Origin: Cytophagaceae bacterium
GTDB lineage: Bacteria; Bacteroidota; Bacteroidia; Cytophagales; Cytophagaceae
Direction of reading: 5' to 3'
DNA: 50,877 bases
Assembly: GCA_025454925.1 (NCBI GenBank)
Contig: JALONM010000020.1
Location: 1 to 50,877, forward strand
In this document: positions 42,866-50,877 of the stretch, piece after piece
Layout: every line of letters starts with the position of its first letter
Position numbering within the stretch: the first letter of the stretch is position 1
Notes under the pieces: model-generated
Told to the model about the DNA's origin: nothing
The model's database searches: none
Seen by the model: the letters and a program-made list of their open reading frames with translations, nothing else
Program-made: the position numbers and the translations under genes

Positions 42866-44731
42866 TTAAAAACGGCGGTTTTTATTTTTAAAAACATAGC
42901 CCACTGTAATTTCTACTCGCGGACGAATAGACAAGGTGCCCCTTGTAATTTGGCCTTTGTTGATTTCATCAAAAAAACGTTCGTACGATTCCGGATAATT
43001 TTTAAGTGGCTGCACCGAACGATATCCAATACCTAGTGCAGCATTCAGATCCAAGGTAAAACCTGGTTTCTTAGAATCCTGCATCAATCGATCTCCTACA
43101 TTAAAAAAATATTCCCAGGTATTTTCGATTTTACTAATAGGAAAGGCAACCAAGCCCACGGTAGAGTCAATAATTCTATTCGACCAACGTATTCGTGTGT
43201 ATCGAAGTTCATGCCCAAAATAAAACATACCGCGATCGTGATCGCGCTCGTATAATTTTATCTTTCCGGACATGGAAAAACCTCGCCGGTATAATTGATT
43301 CGTGGGAAAAAATTCTTCTACACCGAAAAACGGACTTCGAATAAGGGACAAGTTTAATTCAATGCCTTGTCGCTCCTGATAATAGAATTCCAAATTCAAG
43401 GAAAGCGTGCGCTTTACCAAACCAATCATTCCGACGGAAGCAATCAGTCCTTTAAACTCATTGATTTTGGGAGAAAAGTATCTGGATTTCCTTTTAACCG
43501 TGCGTATTCCAGGCTTTTCTTTCGGCTGTATAGTATCCCTTTTTACTTTTGGTGCAGCATCGGTACTATCGACATTACGAAAGTACGGCACATCGTTTTC
43601 ATAAATGGTGGTATAATACCCTGCTACCTGACCATTTTCTTTATACAATACCCAAATACTATCTTTGATACCATTCCTCAGCAGACCCTCCATTTTTAGT
43701 CCACCGTCTTCATAAAATCCTCTGTATTTCCCTGTGCCTGCGTTGAAAAAACATTGCCCCTCTTTGGCACCACTTTCGTAATAATAATTCCAAAGACCTT
43801 CATTTTTATCCTGAAGAATGGCCCCCTCTGTTTTCAACTTACCACTTTCATAGTATTCCCGATAGGTACCATTCCCATTTTCAAAAGTAGCGCTTCCTTT
43901 GGAGGCTCCTGATGGATAGAATAATTTCCAATAGCCGTTTTTCTGGCCATCCTTCTGTGGACCTTCCGAACTTACATTTCCATTTTCATAATAATATTTC
44001 CAATTCCCTTCTGCCAATCCATTTTTATAATAACCTTCACTGGCCAAGGAATCGTTGCGATGGTAAAATTTCCAATATCCGTTTTTTACTCCATCCTTCT
44101 CTTCTCCTTCGGCTTTTAATTTGCCGTCTTCGTAATAATACCGCCAGATTCCATTGCTCTTTCCATCTTTTATCTCGCCTTCGCTTTTTACTGTTCCATT
44201 GGAATACATTTCGGTATACGTACCCTGATCGTTTTTATAGATGGCTTGCGCCTTGGTGTTTCCATCCTCACCAAAATACAGCCAGACACCATCCTTTTTA
44301 TTGTTTATATATGGGCCATAGTTTTTCTTGTTGCCGTTTTCGTAGTAATAAATCCAGGTACCTTGCTTAATGTCTTTGGTAATGGATCCTTCCATACTCT
44401 TATGTCCATTCTCGTAATAATAAATCCAATAACCCGATTGTTCTCCGTTTACAAAGGTACCTTCCATTTTAGGACTTCCATTTTCATAATAATACAACCA
44501 TGTCCCATGGGCTTTGTTGTTTTTAAAGTTTCCCTTGGTTTTTAGTTGACCATGCTGGTAGTAGAGTAAATAAGTACTATCGAGTAGTGTTGGATTTTTT
44601 TTCTGGACAAAAAACTTTTCCTTGAGAATCGTTTTATTGAAATCATAATAAGTCTTACTAGGCACCAGTTGGGCTAGCAACACAGGACCTAGCAAGAGGA
44701 ACAGAATTCGTATGGTAAAGAGAGTATTCAA
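42866..44731 (-). CDS. MORN-repeat (YwqK-like) protein with C-terminal barrel
   Basis: 621 residues, exported (signal peptide about 1-21, LLLGPVLLAQ). Residues about 50-390 hold roughly 14 copies of a 23-residue MORN-type repeat of the YwqK antitoxin family, pattern NG.W.YYYENG..K.EG..K.G.K (for example NGYWKFYHRNDSLASEGYYK). After a basic linker (about 405-420) the last 190 residues look like a beta-barrel outer-membrane domain (SVGMIGLVKRTLSLNLEFYYQER; ITVGYVFKNKNRRF). The only usable start is TTG at 44731; it lies in frame with, and two codons beyond, the kynA stop. Despite the family name there is no toxin partner here. Probably a surface or outer-membrane protein. Confidence 0.82.
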   Translation of the reverse strand: MNTLFTIRILFLLLGPVLLAQLVPSKTYYDFNKTILKEKFFVQKKNPTLLDSTYLLYYQHGQLKTKGNFKNNKAHGTWLYYYENGSPKMEGTFVNGEQSGYWIYYYENGHKSMEGSITKDIKQGTWIYYYENGNKKNYGPYINNKKDGVWLYFGEDGNTKAQAIYKNDQGTYTEMYSNGTVKSEGEIKDGKSNGIWRYYYEDGKLKAEGEEKDGVKNGYWKFYHRNDSLASEGYYKNGLAEGNWKYYYENGNVSSEGPQKDGQKNGYWKLFYPSGASKGSATFENGNGTYREYYESGKLKTEGAILQDKNEGLWNYYYESGAKEGQCFFNAGTGKYRGFYEDGGLKMEGLLRNGIKDSIWVLYKENGQVAGYYTTIYENDVPYFRNVDSTDAAPKVKRDTIQPKEKPGIRTVKRKSRYFSPKINEFKGLIASVGMIGLVKRTLSLNLEFYYQERQGIELNLSLIRSPFFGVEEFFPTNQLYRRGFSMSGKIKLYERDHDRGMFYFGHELRYTRIRWSNRIIDSTVGLVAFPISKIENTWEYFFNVGDRLMQDSKKPGFTLDLNAALGIGYRSVQPLKNYPESYERFFDEINKGQITRGTLSIRPRVEITVGYVFKNKNRRF

Positions 44732-44734
44732 AAA

Positions 44735-45709
44735 TTATCGTTTTACATCGAAGACTTCGGTTTCTACCCAGTTTTTACCCCATTCTGCGATTTCTGATTC
44801 CGACCATAAGGAAGGGAAGAAGATACGTTTTTGAAATCTGGGTGGAAGATATTTCTGCCAGTTGGTGCCGCCTGTGGAGGCCACTTCTTCATTGGGTTTA
44901 TGTAAATATCGCACGGCGTATTTGTAATGAGCCAAAGGCCAACTGATGTTGATGTAGGTATCAAAACGCTTCATGGCCGCCAGAATTTTCTCATCCTTTT
45001 GTTCTTCAAAGGTCAAACGTTTGAATAACGAATAAAGGTTTTTATTCTTGTGTTCGTTGGCCAAACGGAGCAGGCGACGGGAGTACTTTTCTTCAAATTG
45101 GCGTAGCGTAAGTGTTTTTTTACCTGTTGCCAAATCAATGGATCCACGCTTCCAATAGATATGCTCAAACATTTCATCGATGGTGGCATAATCTGAAAAC
45201 TGATCACGGCTTTCTTTATCTACCAGATTAATAAATTCGGTGGCAGCAATTTCGATCATCCGGTATTGCAACGACTGAAATCCGGAAGCAGGTGTCAAGG
45301 CAGCCCTGAAGTGAATAAACTGCTCCTGATCCATGCCAATGGCAATGATATCGAAAGATTCAATGAGCCGGCCTAAAAACCAGTTGATACGGTACATTTT
45401 CTTATAAAAATATTCACCGCTGATGTTTTCCTGATTTAAAATCTGCGCCAACTCATGATGCACCAGCTTAAAATAAAGTTCGGTGATCTGATGATAGGTG
45501 ATGAAAATTAATTCGTCAGGAAAGTTAGTTCTAGGCGTTTGCAGGCTCAACAGGGTGTCGAGATGGATATAATTCCAATAGCTTAAATAGTTAGAATGAA
45601 AGAGACCATCCAGATGCGTATTCAGACTTTGTCCATCGTCTTCAAATTTTTTTTTTAACAATTCCAGCTTAGCCTGTACCTCGTCGATAGTTTCTTTTCC
45701 AGCCTGCAT
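44735..45709 (-). CDS. kynA: Tryptophan 2,3-dioxygenase family protein
   Basis: Heme enzyme that opens the indole ring of L-tryptophan with O2 to N-formylkynurenine. 324 residues from the ATG at 45709 (an upstream frame starts at 45754 but reaches into the divergent spacer). Key stretches: SYWNYIHLDTLLSLQ, HYQITELYFKLVHHELAQIL, the RGSIDLATGKKTL patch, and WPLAHYKYAVRYL, where the histidine corresponds to the proximal heme ligand. The C-terminal signature reads TGGTNWQKYLPP. It is divergent from gcdH; the two would lie at opposite ends of tryptophan breakdown. No kynureninase or formamidase is in the window. Cytoplasmic tetramer. Confidence 0.88.
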   Translation of the reverse strand: MQAGKETIDEVQAKLELLKKKFEDDGQSLNTHLDGLFHSNYLSYWNYIHLDTLLSLQTPRTNFPDELIFITYHQITELYFKLVHHELAQILNQENISGEYFYKKMYRINWFLGRLIESFDIIAIGMDQEQFIHFRAALTPASGFQSLQYRMIEIAATEFINLVDKESRDQFSDYATIDEMFEHIYWKRGSIDLATGKKTLTLRQFEEKYSRRLLRLANEHKNKNLYSLFKRLTFEEQKDEKILAAMKRFDTYINISWPLAHYKYAVRYLHKPNEEVASTGGTNWQKYLPPRFQKRIFFPSLWSESEIAEWGKNWVETEVFDVKR

Positions 45710-45829
45710 CTTTATTTCGGTTAAAACGTACTTAATAATAGTAAATTTGAACATAATAGTTCAAAAAAAAAATGATATTAGTACTTGAATGCCAATAAGG
45801 TTTGGGTTTATTTTTAAAGTATCCTAAGT

Positions 45830-47008
45830 ATGAAGAAGGATTTGTTTGAATCGCCGGATTATTATATGTTAGACGAGCTGTTAACAGAAGAACAGAAATT
45901 GATCCGTTCGTCCGTACGAGACTTTGTAAAGAAAGAAATCAGTCCTATTATTGAAAAAGCAGCACAGGAAGGTTCTTTTCCGACCTATTTGGTAAAACGC
46001 TTTGGTGACCTCGGCATTCTGGGTCCCACCATTCCTGCGGAGTATGGAGGCGGTGGGCTCGACTATATTTCCTATGGCATTATGATGCAGGAAATTGAAC
46101 GAGGAGATTCCGGCATGAGATCTACGGTTTCGGTGCAAGGTTCCTTGGTGATGTTTCCGATTTATCAGTTCGGTTCTGAAGAACAAAAGCGAAAATACCT
46201 CCCTAAGTTAGCGAGCGGTGAAATGCTCGGGTGTTTTGGCTTGACCGAACCCAACCATGGCTCCAACCCTGGGGGTATGTTAACGACCATCAAAGACATG
46301 GGAGATCATGTGGTATTGAATGGCTCGAAGATGTGGATCACTAATTCTCCCCTGGCCGATATTGCTGTAGTATGGGCTAAAAACGAACAAGGAAGAATCA
46401 AAGGAGTTATTGTTGAAAAGGGAATGCCAGGCTTTACGGCTCCTGAAATACACAACAAATGGTCGCTGCGGGCCTCGGTAACCGGAGAATTAGTTTTTGA
46501 TCAGGTAAAAGTTCCTAAAGAAAATATACTTCCATTGGCGGATGGCTTGCGTGGACCGCTGGCCTGCCTCGACAGCGCTCGCTATGGAATTTCATGGGGG
46601 GCATTGGGAGCGGCCATGGATTGCTATGACACCGCCCTCCGATATGCGAAAGAACGTATTCAATTTGATAAACCTATTGCCTCCTTTCAGCTCACCCAGA
46701 AAAAATTAGCCGAAATGCTTACCGAAATAACCAAAGCCCAGTTACTCGTATGGCGTTTGGGTACTCTGAAAAACCAAGGTAAAGCTACCACTGCTCAAAT
46801 TTCGATGGCCAAACGAAATAATGTACACATGGCCGTGCAAATAGCCAGGGAAGCCCGACAAATACTGGGCGGCATGGGCATTACCGGGGAATACCCGATC
46901 ATGCGTCACATCATGAACCTGGAATCGGTGCTCACCTACGAAGGAACGCACGATATTCACCTCCTCATTACCGGTCAGGACATAACAGGCATTTCTGCCT
47001 TCAAATAA
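45830..47008 (+). CDS. gcdH: Glutaryl-CoA dehydrogenase-type acyl-CoA dehydrogenase
   Basis: 392 residues, flavoprotein that oxidises and decarboxylates glutaryl-CoA to crotonyl-CoA in lysine and tryptophan breakdown. The active-site base is E371 in TYEGTHDIHLLI. RSTVSVQGSLVM (R97, equal to R94 of human GCDH, which holds the glutaryl carboxylate) and GLTEPNHGSNPGGM (the GCDH-type motif with SNP), plus NKWSLRASVTGE and ILGGMGITGEY, support GCDH over straight-chain dehydrogenases. Its gene is divergent from the tryptophan dioxygenase gene, which fits shared use of aromatic amino acids, though the intermediates between them are not encoded here. The start is an ATG with a typical 25-residue helical lead. 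Confidence 0.93.
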   Translation: MKKDLFESPDYYMLDELLTEEQKLIRSSVRDFVKKEISPIIEKAAQEGSFPTYLVKRFGDLGILGPTIPAEYGGGGLDYISYGIMMQEIERGDSGMRSTVSVQGSLVMFPIYQFGSEEQKRKYLPKLASGEMLGCFGLTEPNHGSNPGGMLTTIKDMGDHVVLNGSKMWITNSPLADIAVVWAKNEQGRIKGVIVEKGMPGFTAPEIHNKWSLRASVTGELVFDQVKVPKENILPLADGLRGPLACLDSARYGISWGALGAAMDCYDTALRYAKERIQFDKPIASFQLTQKKLAEMLTEITKAQLLVWRLGTLKNQGKATTAQISMAKRNNVHMAVQIAREARQILGGMGITGEYPIMRHIMNLESVLTYEGTHDIHLLITGQDITGISAFK

Positions 47009-47071
47009 TCTTTGGGTTATCCCCTACTCGAAAATCTATTGGAGAAATGTATTCTTCATGCAGGGCTAGTA

Positions 47072-47148
47072 TTGCGTGAGGGATAGAAGTGGGGCGCCGC
47101 AGGCGCCAAAACGGATAGCCCGGCCCGAGCGCAGCGAAGGGACACGCC
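47072..47148 (+). repeat. Dispersed intergenic repeat R1, copy 3
   Basis: The shortest copy: TTGCGTGAGGGATAGAAGTG, a single GGCGCCGCAGGCGCC hairpin, the shortened GGATAGCCCGGCCCGAGCG box and GGGACACGCC. It lies 64 bp after gcdH, with R2 copy B 35 bp further on; together they fill the 384-bp gap to the next gene. Confidence 0.85.
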
Positions 47149-47183
47149 ATCATGAGAAACTTGAATTGGAGTATCACGTTAAA

Positions 47184-47378
47184 CCCTACTTTTTCAATAG
47201 AAATTCTTCTATTGAAAAACGACTAATAAAATCAAGGGCTTCAGATGGTATCGAATAAAAGAAATTCCTTTCTAAGCCCATGATTTTCTAAGTCGGGATT
47301 ACCGGCCATGGATCTACGATCCATGAGCTTTCTTCATCCTGCTCTTCTCCTTTGTGGAGAAAAGCAGGATGAAGAAAG
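47184..47378 (+). repeat. Dispersed repeat R2, full copy B
   Basis: About 195 bp matching 16981-17160. The left hairpin (47190-47202 with 47207-47219) and the core hairpin (CATGGATC-TAC-GATCCATG) are kept. The right stem, CTTTCTTCATCCTGCT (47328-47343) with its complement at 47363-47378, is 16 bp and has a different sequence from copy A but pairs perfectly, with an inner TTCTCC/GGAGAA. It lies between convergent genes, 14 bp before the next stop codon. Confidence 0.9.
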
Positions 47379-47392
47379 TAGCTTACCTCTTT

Positions 47393-50300
47393 TTATAAAA
47401 CAACTAGTTTTTGCACAATCAATTCTTCCGCAATGGTGGCATACACAAAATATACTCCAGGTTTCAGCGATAACACCTGAGGCTCTTGAGCATTACAAGC
47501 TATACTCAATTCTTGTAGCACTTTTAAGTTGACATCTAAAATTTGTATTTGGGCAGTAGTTTCCAACGAAGATGAAACCCTAATATTCACTTGAGACTGA
47601 GTGCTCGGATTGGGGAAAAGCCACAATTGGTTTCCTACCAGATTTTCAATAATCCTCTCCTCCTCTTGTTCGCGAGTATTCGATTCACAATTATAAAATC
47701 CAACCGAAGGATCTTCGTTTTCCCTTTCAGAGGTAAATCCAAGGTAAGCAGGATTCATCACAGAACTTCTATCTGTAATTACTTGTGCGTTTAGATTTTC
47801 CAAATCCCAATCCGCCACCAGATTGGCTTGAGCCGGGCCAAATACGGTTGTCATATTACTTAAAAGTTGGGCAGCAGTGCGTCCTATATTCCACATACGA
47901 ATTTCAAATATCTGGCCATTGAACATATGGCCGCTATAACAATTTGATTTGCACAAATTATTTCCCAGACCAATTGTACTTATGTTGGAATTAAATATAG
48001 CACCCATGTCGCTTCCAACGGTTTGACTAGCCCCCATGGCCGCACCGTTTACATAAAATGTAATTTGTGTACCGACCCTTGTTACTGCCAGATGCGAACA
48101 GCGATTCAGTGGCACTGCAATTGCCGGCGAGGTAATAACAGTACAATAAGTTTTGGCTTCGTTGCAAAGTCGTATCCACATGGTTGGCTGACCCACGGTA
48201 TTTAGTCCCCAGCTGAATCCATTGTTGGAAGCCGACAAGAGCATGCCATCTACCTGTCCGGAAAGAGTCCTTACCCTGGCCTCTAAGGTAAAATTACCTG
48301 TTCCCCACGCATACTGAGGTACAGCGGAGGCCGTCATTATTTGTGTAGCATCCTCACCATAACTAAACACAGCGTAATTCACCTTCTGACACGTAGTTGA
48401 CATATTTATTTTTACGTTGGCTGCATTGGATGTACACCCGAATACGGAGGTGGCCGCAAGACGATGATTGGTATTTGTGGCAGCAGTAGCAGACATTTGA
48501 TGCCCTACAGCGCCAGTACTCCAACTGTAATTAGTAAACGAAGACTCATCATTCATCCAGGAAACATTGCCGTAAAACCTTGCGGTCTGGGCATAACCCG
48601 AAGCGTCGTAAGCATAGCTCCCGAGTCCTTCTGTCATTGGGTAGTGAAGTCGAATGGCTCCTTCTGAAAGCGGCATTCCATAGACAATGGCGGATAGCAC
48701 TTGTTCATCCAGCACCATGTAATACGACCTGACATCGCGAATATAGCCCATCATGGAAGCAAAGGCGAAACACTTTCCAACAATAAGTTTACCTTGCAAC
48801 TCTACATTGCCCAAATTGCCAGAGGCCATCTTTTTTCCATCAATCAACAATCCAATTTCTTTTTGTTCATTGATGGTTAAGGCAACATGAAACCATCGAT
48901 CTACTAAACCAGGATACGTGGCACTGCAAAGTAGTTGTGCTGGGCCAGATCCATGCAATGCTACACGCAATTCACCCGAAGGTTTATCCAAATAAACCAT
49001 CAACCCTTTCTGCTCATTGCCAATGGAGAAGAGCCCCCAGCTTGCATTAGAGGAACCGTTGGCATTCACCCACATCGAAACGGTGTACGGAAATACATTG
49101 GTAAAACCATTCGTTTCCAGGTATCCTCCATAGAAATACGGGAATCGTTCTGCCGAAAGTGTATACATTTGCGAAGCACAAATTGTTTTATCTTCCGAAA
49201 CCTGTGGCGCAGCGAAATAATTTTTATACACGACCACTTCTTTCTTCAAGGTACACGCCAAGTAATTTCCAACTTCGTTTACAGACACCTTAAATACTTG
49301 TTCGTTGGCATTCTGTGCAATTTTGATTCTAGTTCCGAAATTCAATACGATGTCATCGGAAGTTTCCCATGTATATTTGTACCCTTGCCATTGGAAGCCG
49401 GATCCAAGGTTAATTGTCTCATGCCTTGCGTTTGGACTAAGGTCGTGGATAACAGCCCCCATCCCTTCATCCAATAACCAGTTCAGTTCGAGCGAATCTT
49501 CGTTGCCCTTAAGCGAACTATTCACCTGACTTATAATTTCCGCAGCAGTTCTGGCTTTTCTCCATATCCTGAGATCATCCATTCCACCCATAAAATACCC
49601 TTTTCCACCACCACCGTAGGTCGTTGAAAGGTGTGGTATCTGGCCCGTCTTGGCTCCGGTCGAAACCCTTATTCCATTTAGAAACAAGGATGGTACGCCG
49701 GCTGAGTACACCACAGCAATGTGATTCCATCCGGATATTGCACCCACATAGTTAATGACCTCTTTGGTAAAATCGGTGGCAGGCATTGCGCTCACATTCA
49801 AATATCGCTCCACCACTTTAACTCCATTGGTACCGATGGCAATTCCAACTCCACTATGTCCTACCCCCCATCTATCGAAACCATATTCCGGATTTACGAT
49901 ATATCGGAGTAAGGAATTCCCGCTCGAAGTATAGCTTACTGATCCCTGAGGATTAGCCCAACATTCAAAGGTAAAGGTATTCGATACCTGAATTTTATTA
50001 ACGGGTTGAATACGTGTTGAACTACCATTGAAATACAGATTCGTGCGCTTATTGCTTATTCCGGTTATCCAATTCTCTGTATATTGACCTTCCGGGCAGT
50101 ATACAAGCGATGAGGGTACACTAAGGGATGCAAACGCATTCAAGATTAAATCTGTCCTCAAGGTATAGTCCAAACATCCATTCTTCTCTACCGTGGCATA
50201 ATATCCACCGGTGGTTGATACGGTCAGTACATTTGAATTTTGGCCAGCGATCAGAACTCCATTATCATACCATGAATAGGAAGCTCCGATCGTAGGTGCT

Positions 50301-50875
50301 ACAGTAATACTAACCGGTACCCCTTCACACAAATGTGGTGAAGAAGTACTTACCAGTGTATTATTCACGCCTTTTACAATATATTCAGCACTCATGGAAG
50401 CAGCGTTAAGTCCGCAGGCATCTTTATTGGTAGCGGAGGCTTGCACTACATCACCCACCTTTAAACTTCCACTTATAAATTCAGGAGATGCATTCTGCAC
50501 CAATTGTCCATTTACAAACCAATTTACAAACGGTACCATTCCTCCATTAGTAACCGCAGAGGTAAATTCAAACACACCACCTGATTCATAGATCTGAAGA
50601 TTATTGTTTGATTTGTTGGCCGAGCTGCAACTAGCCGCCAGATAAATTGAGGGTCCTGGTATACCAGTGCTGGTATACACCAAATAATTATTTACGTAAT
50701 ACCTGATTTTACCTCCTTCCAGGGTAACCCGTAGTTCATCGTTCAGATTGGCAAAACCTAATATACCTCTATCAACACCACCTTCCCGAACAAACAATCT
50801 GCCATTGCTGATTGCAAATCCAAAGGCGATGGCAGACAACTGATTCATGGATGTATTTTTAGAAATACCTACCAC
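47393..50875 (-). CDS. Large LamG/Ig-like T9SS protein (5' end beyond the window)
   Basis: 1160 visible residues; the frame is open to the window edge, so the true start lies outside. The parts, roughly: part of a LamG-like beta-sandwich (1-95), Ig-like domains (about 100-240), LamG domains (about 270-480, 570-770, 850-1060; for example YTVSMWVNANGS and FTLEARVRTLSG), and a C-terminal T9SS type A sorting domain (about 1085-1160, LWLFPNPSTQSQVNIRVSS ... LSLKPGVYFVYAT). LamG folds in such proteins bind carbohydrates. No catalytic motif was seen in the visible part. Probably secreted or surface bound, and related in style to the T9SS protein at 22.3-26.1 kb. Confidence 0.88.
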   Translation of the reverse strand: MVGISKNTSMNQLSAIAFGFAISNGRLFVREGGVDRGILGFANLNDELRVTLEGGKIRYYVNNYLVYTSTGIPGPSIYLAASCSSANKSNNNLQIYESGGVFEFTSAVTNGGMVPFVNWFVNGQLVQNASPEFISGSLKVGDVVQASATNKDACGLNAASMSAEYIVKGVNNTLVSTSSPHLCEGVPVSITVAPTIGASYSWYDNGVLIAGQNSNVLTVSTTGGYYATVEKNGCLDYTLRTDLILNAFASLSVPSSLVYCPEGQYTENWITGISNKRTNLYFNGSSTRIQPVNKIQVSNTFTFECWANPQGSVSYTSSGNSLLRYIVNPEYGFDRWGVGHSGVGIAIGTNGVKVVERYLNVSAMPATDFTKEVINYVGAISGWNHIAVVYSAGVPSLFLNGIRVSTGAKTGQIPHLSTTYGGGGKGYFMGGMDDLRIWRKARTAAEIISQVNSSLKGNEDSLELNWLLDEGMGAVIHDLSPNARHETINLGSGFQWQGYKYTWETSDDIVLNFGTRIKIAQNANEQVFKVSVNEVGNYLACTLKKEVVVYKNYFAAPQVSEDKTICASQMYTLSAERFPYFYGGYLETNGFTNVFPYTVSMWVNANGSSNASWGLFSIGNEQKGLMVYLDKPSGELRVALHGSGPAQLLCSATYPGLVDRWFHVALTINEQKEIGLLIDGKKMASGNLGNVELQGKLIVGKCFAFASMMGYIRDVRSYYMVLDEQVLSAIVYGMPLSEGAIRLHYPMTEGLGSYAYDASGYAQTARFYGNVSWMNDESSFTNYSWSTGAVGHQMSATAATNTNHRLAATSVFGCTSNAANVKINMSTTCQKVNYAVFSYGEDATQIMTASAVPQYAWGTGNFTLEARVRTLSGQVDGMLLSASNNGFSWGLNTVGQPTMWIRLCNEAKTYCTVITSPAIAVPLNRCSHLAVTRVGTQITFYVNGAAMGASQTVGSDMGAIFNSNISTIGLGNNLCKSNCYSGHMFNGQIFEIRMWNIGRTAAQLLSNMTTVFGPAQANLVADWDLENLNAQVITDRSSVMNPAYLGFTSERENEDPSVGFYNCESNTREQEEERIIENLVGNQLWLFPNPSTQSQVNIRVSSSLETTAQIQILDVNLKVLQELSIACNAQEPQVLSLKPGVYFVYATIAEELIVQKLVVL

Positions 50876-50877
50876 AC

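Noticed and set aside
43912-44370. 152-codon frame antisense to the MORN gene
   Set aside because: It mirrors the periodic MORN repeats on the opposite strand; no independent evidence.
42866-44731. Toxin-antitoxin module from the YwqK-like repeats
   Set aside because: The protein is exported with a barrel-like end, and no toxin gene is adjacent.
47076-47258. 60-codon frame on the plus strand
   Set aside because: It is read through R1 copy 3 and R2 copy B; its repeated composition explains it.
1-50877. tRNA, rRNA, CRISPR arrays, riboswitches or complete insertion sequences
   Set aside because: None was recognised on either strand by reading; a covariance-model scan was not possible.

Overview
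The window is a stretch of a Bacteroidota chromosome. Several things point that way: two large secreted proteins end in type IX secretion (T9SS) type A sorting domains; there is a HU-CCDC81/SPOR protein, a DUF6660 protein and a two-partner ParE with the [14 protein letters not shown] signature; and the promoters upstream of thrS and infC have the TTG-N20-nAnnTTTG form used by this phylum. Housekeeping genes (thrS, infC-rpmI-rplT, parE, ppc, pdxH, tsaC) look intact. I cannot name a genus. The window may be a contig: it starts exactly on a 10-bp core sequence that recurs inverted at 872-881, and it ends inside a large open reading frame.

Layout. 1-2.9 kb is accessory: an SMR-family efflux gene and a DUF1905/YdeI gene, bracketed by GTTAGGGGCA / TGCCCCTAAC in the geometry of an integron gene cassette, followed by a 489-residue tyrosine recombinase reading toward it, a palindrome-rich spacer, and a small zinc-ribbon gene. 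3.3-9.2 kb (minus strand) carries tsaC, ppc, a ROK sugar kinase and a secreted TPR protein. 9.5-14.8 kb (minus) carries parE and two tandem paralogous sodium:solute symporters. 15.0-17.0 kb is thrS (plus). 17.2-26.1 kb (minus) is a probable five-gene envelope operon: a T9SS adhesin-like protein, a lipoprotein, an outer-membrane barrel with SPOR tail, a DUF1571 protein with an inserted LysM, and pseF. 26.3-34.0 kb (plus) is a tightly packed TPR / outer-membrane barrel / HU-CCDC81-SPOR / ExbB / ExbD / TonB-like operon, probably an envelope energy-transduction machine. A coiled-coil gene, pdxH and infC-rpmI-rplT follow to 37.1 kb. 37.1-41.7 kb (minus) is a DUF6660-CzcA/CusA-CusB metal efflux operon. 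41.9-45.7 kb (minus) runs tryptophan 2,3-dioxygenase, MORN-repeat protein, cupin and a multispanning membrane protein. A glutaryl-CoA dehydrogenase is divergent, and the window closes with a partial LamG/T9SS protein.

The most unusual signals lie outside the protein genes. (1) The putative reverse-orientation integron-like locus at the left edge. (2) Two dispersed intergenic repeat families: R1 has GCGTGAGGGA...GGGACACGCC ends around variable hairpins, and R2 is about 180-195 bp with a conserved GGATTACCGGCCATGGATC core. They share loci and sit at gene 3' ends; the terminal hairpin of R2 changes sequence between copies but stays perfectly paired. (3) The usual thrS-infC-rpmI-rplT cluster is split here by about 18.8 kb, and R1/R2 copies lie near both ends of the intervening segment. 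No tRNA, rRNA, CRISPR array or complete insertion sequence was recognised.
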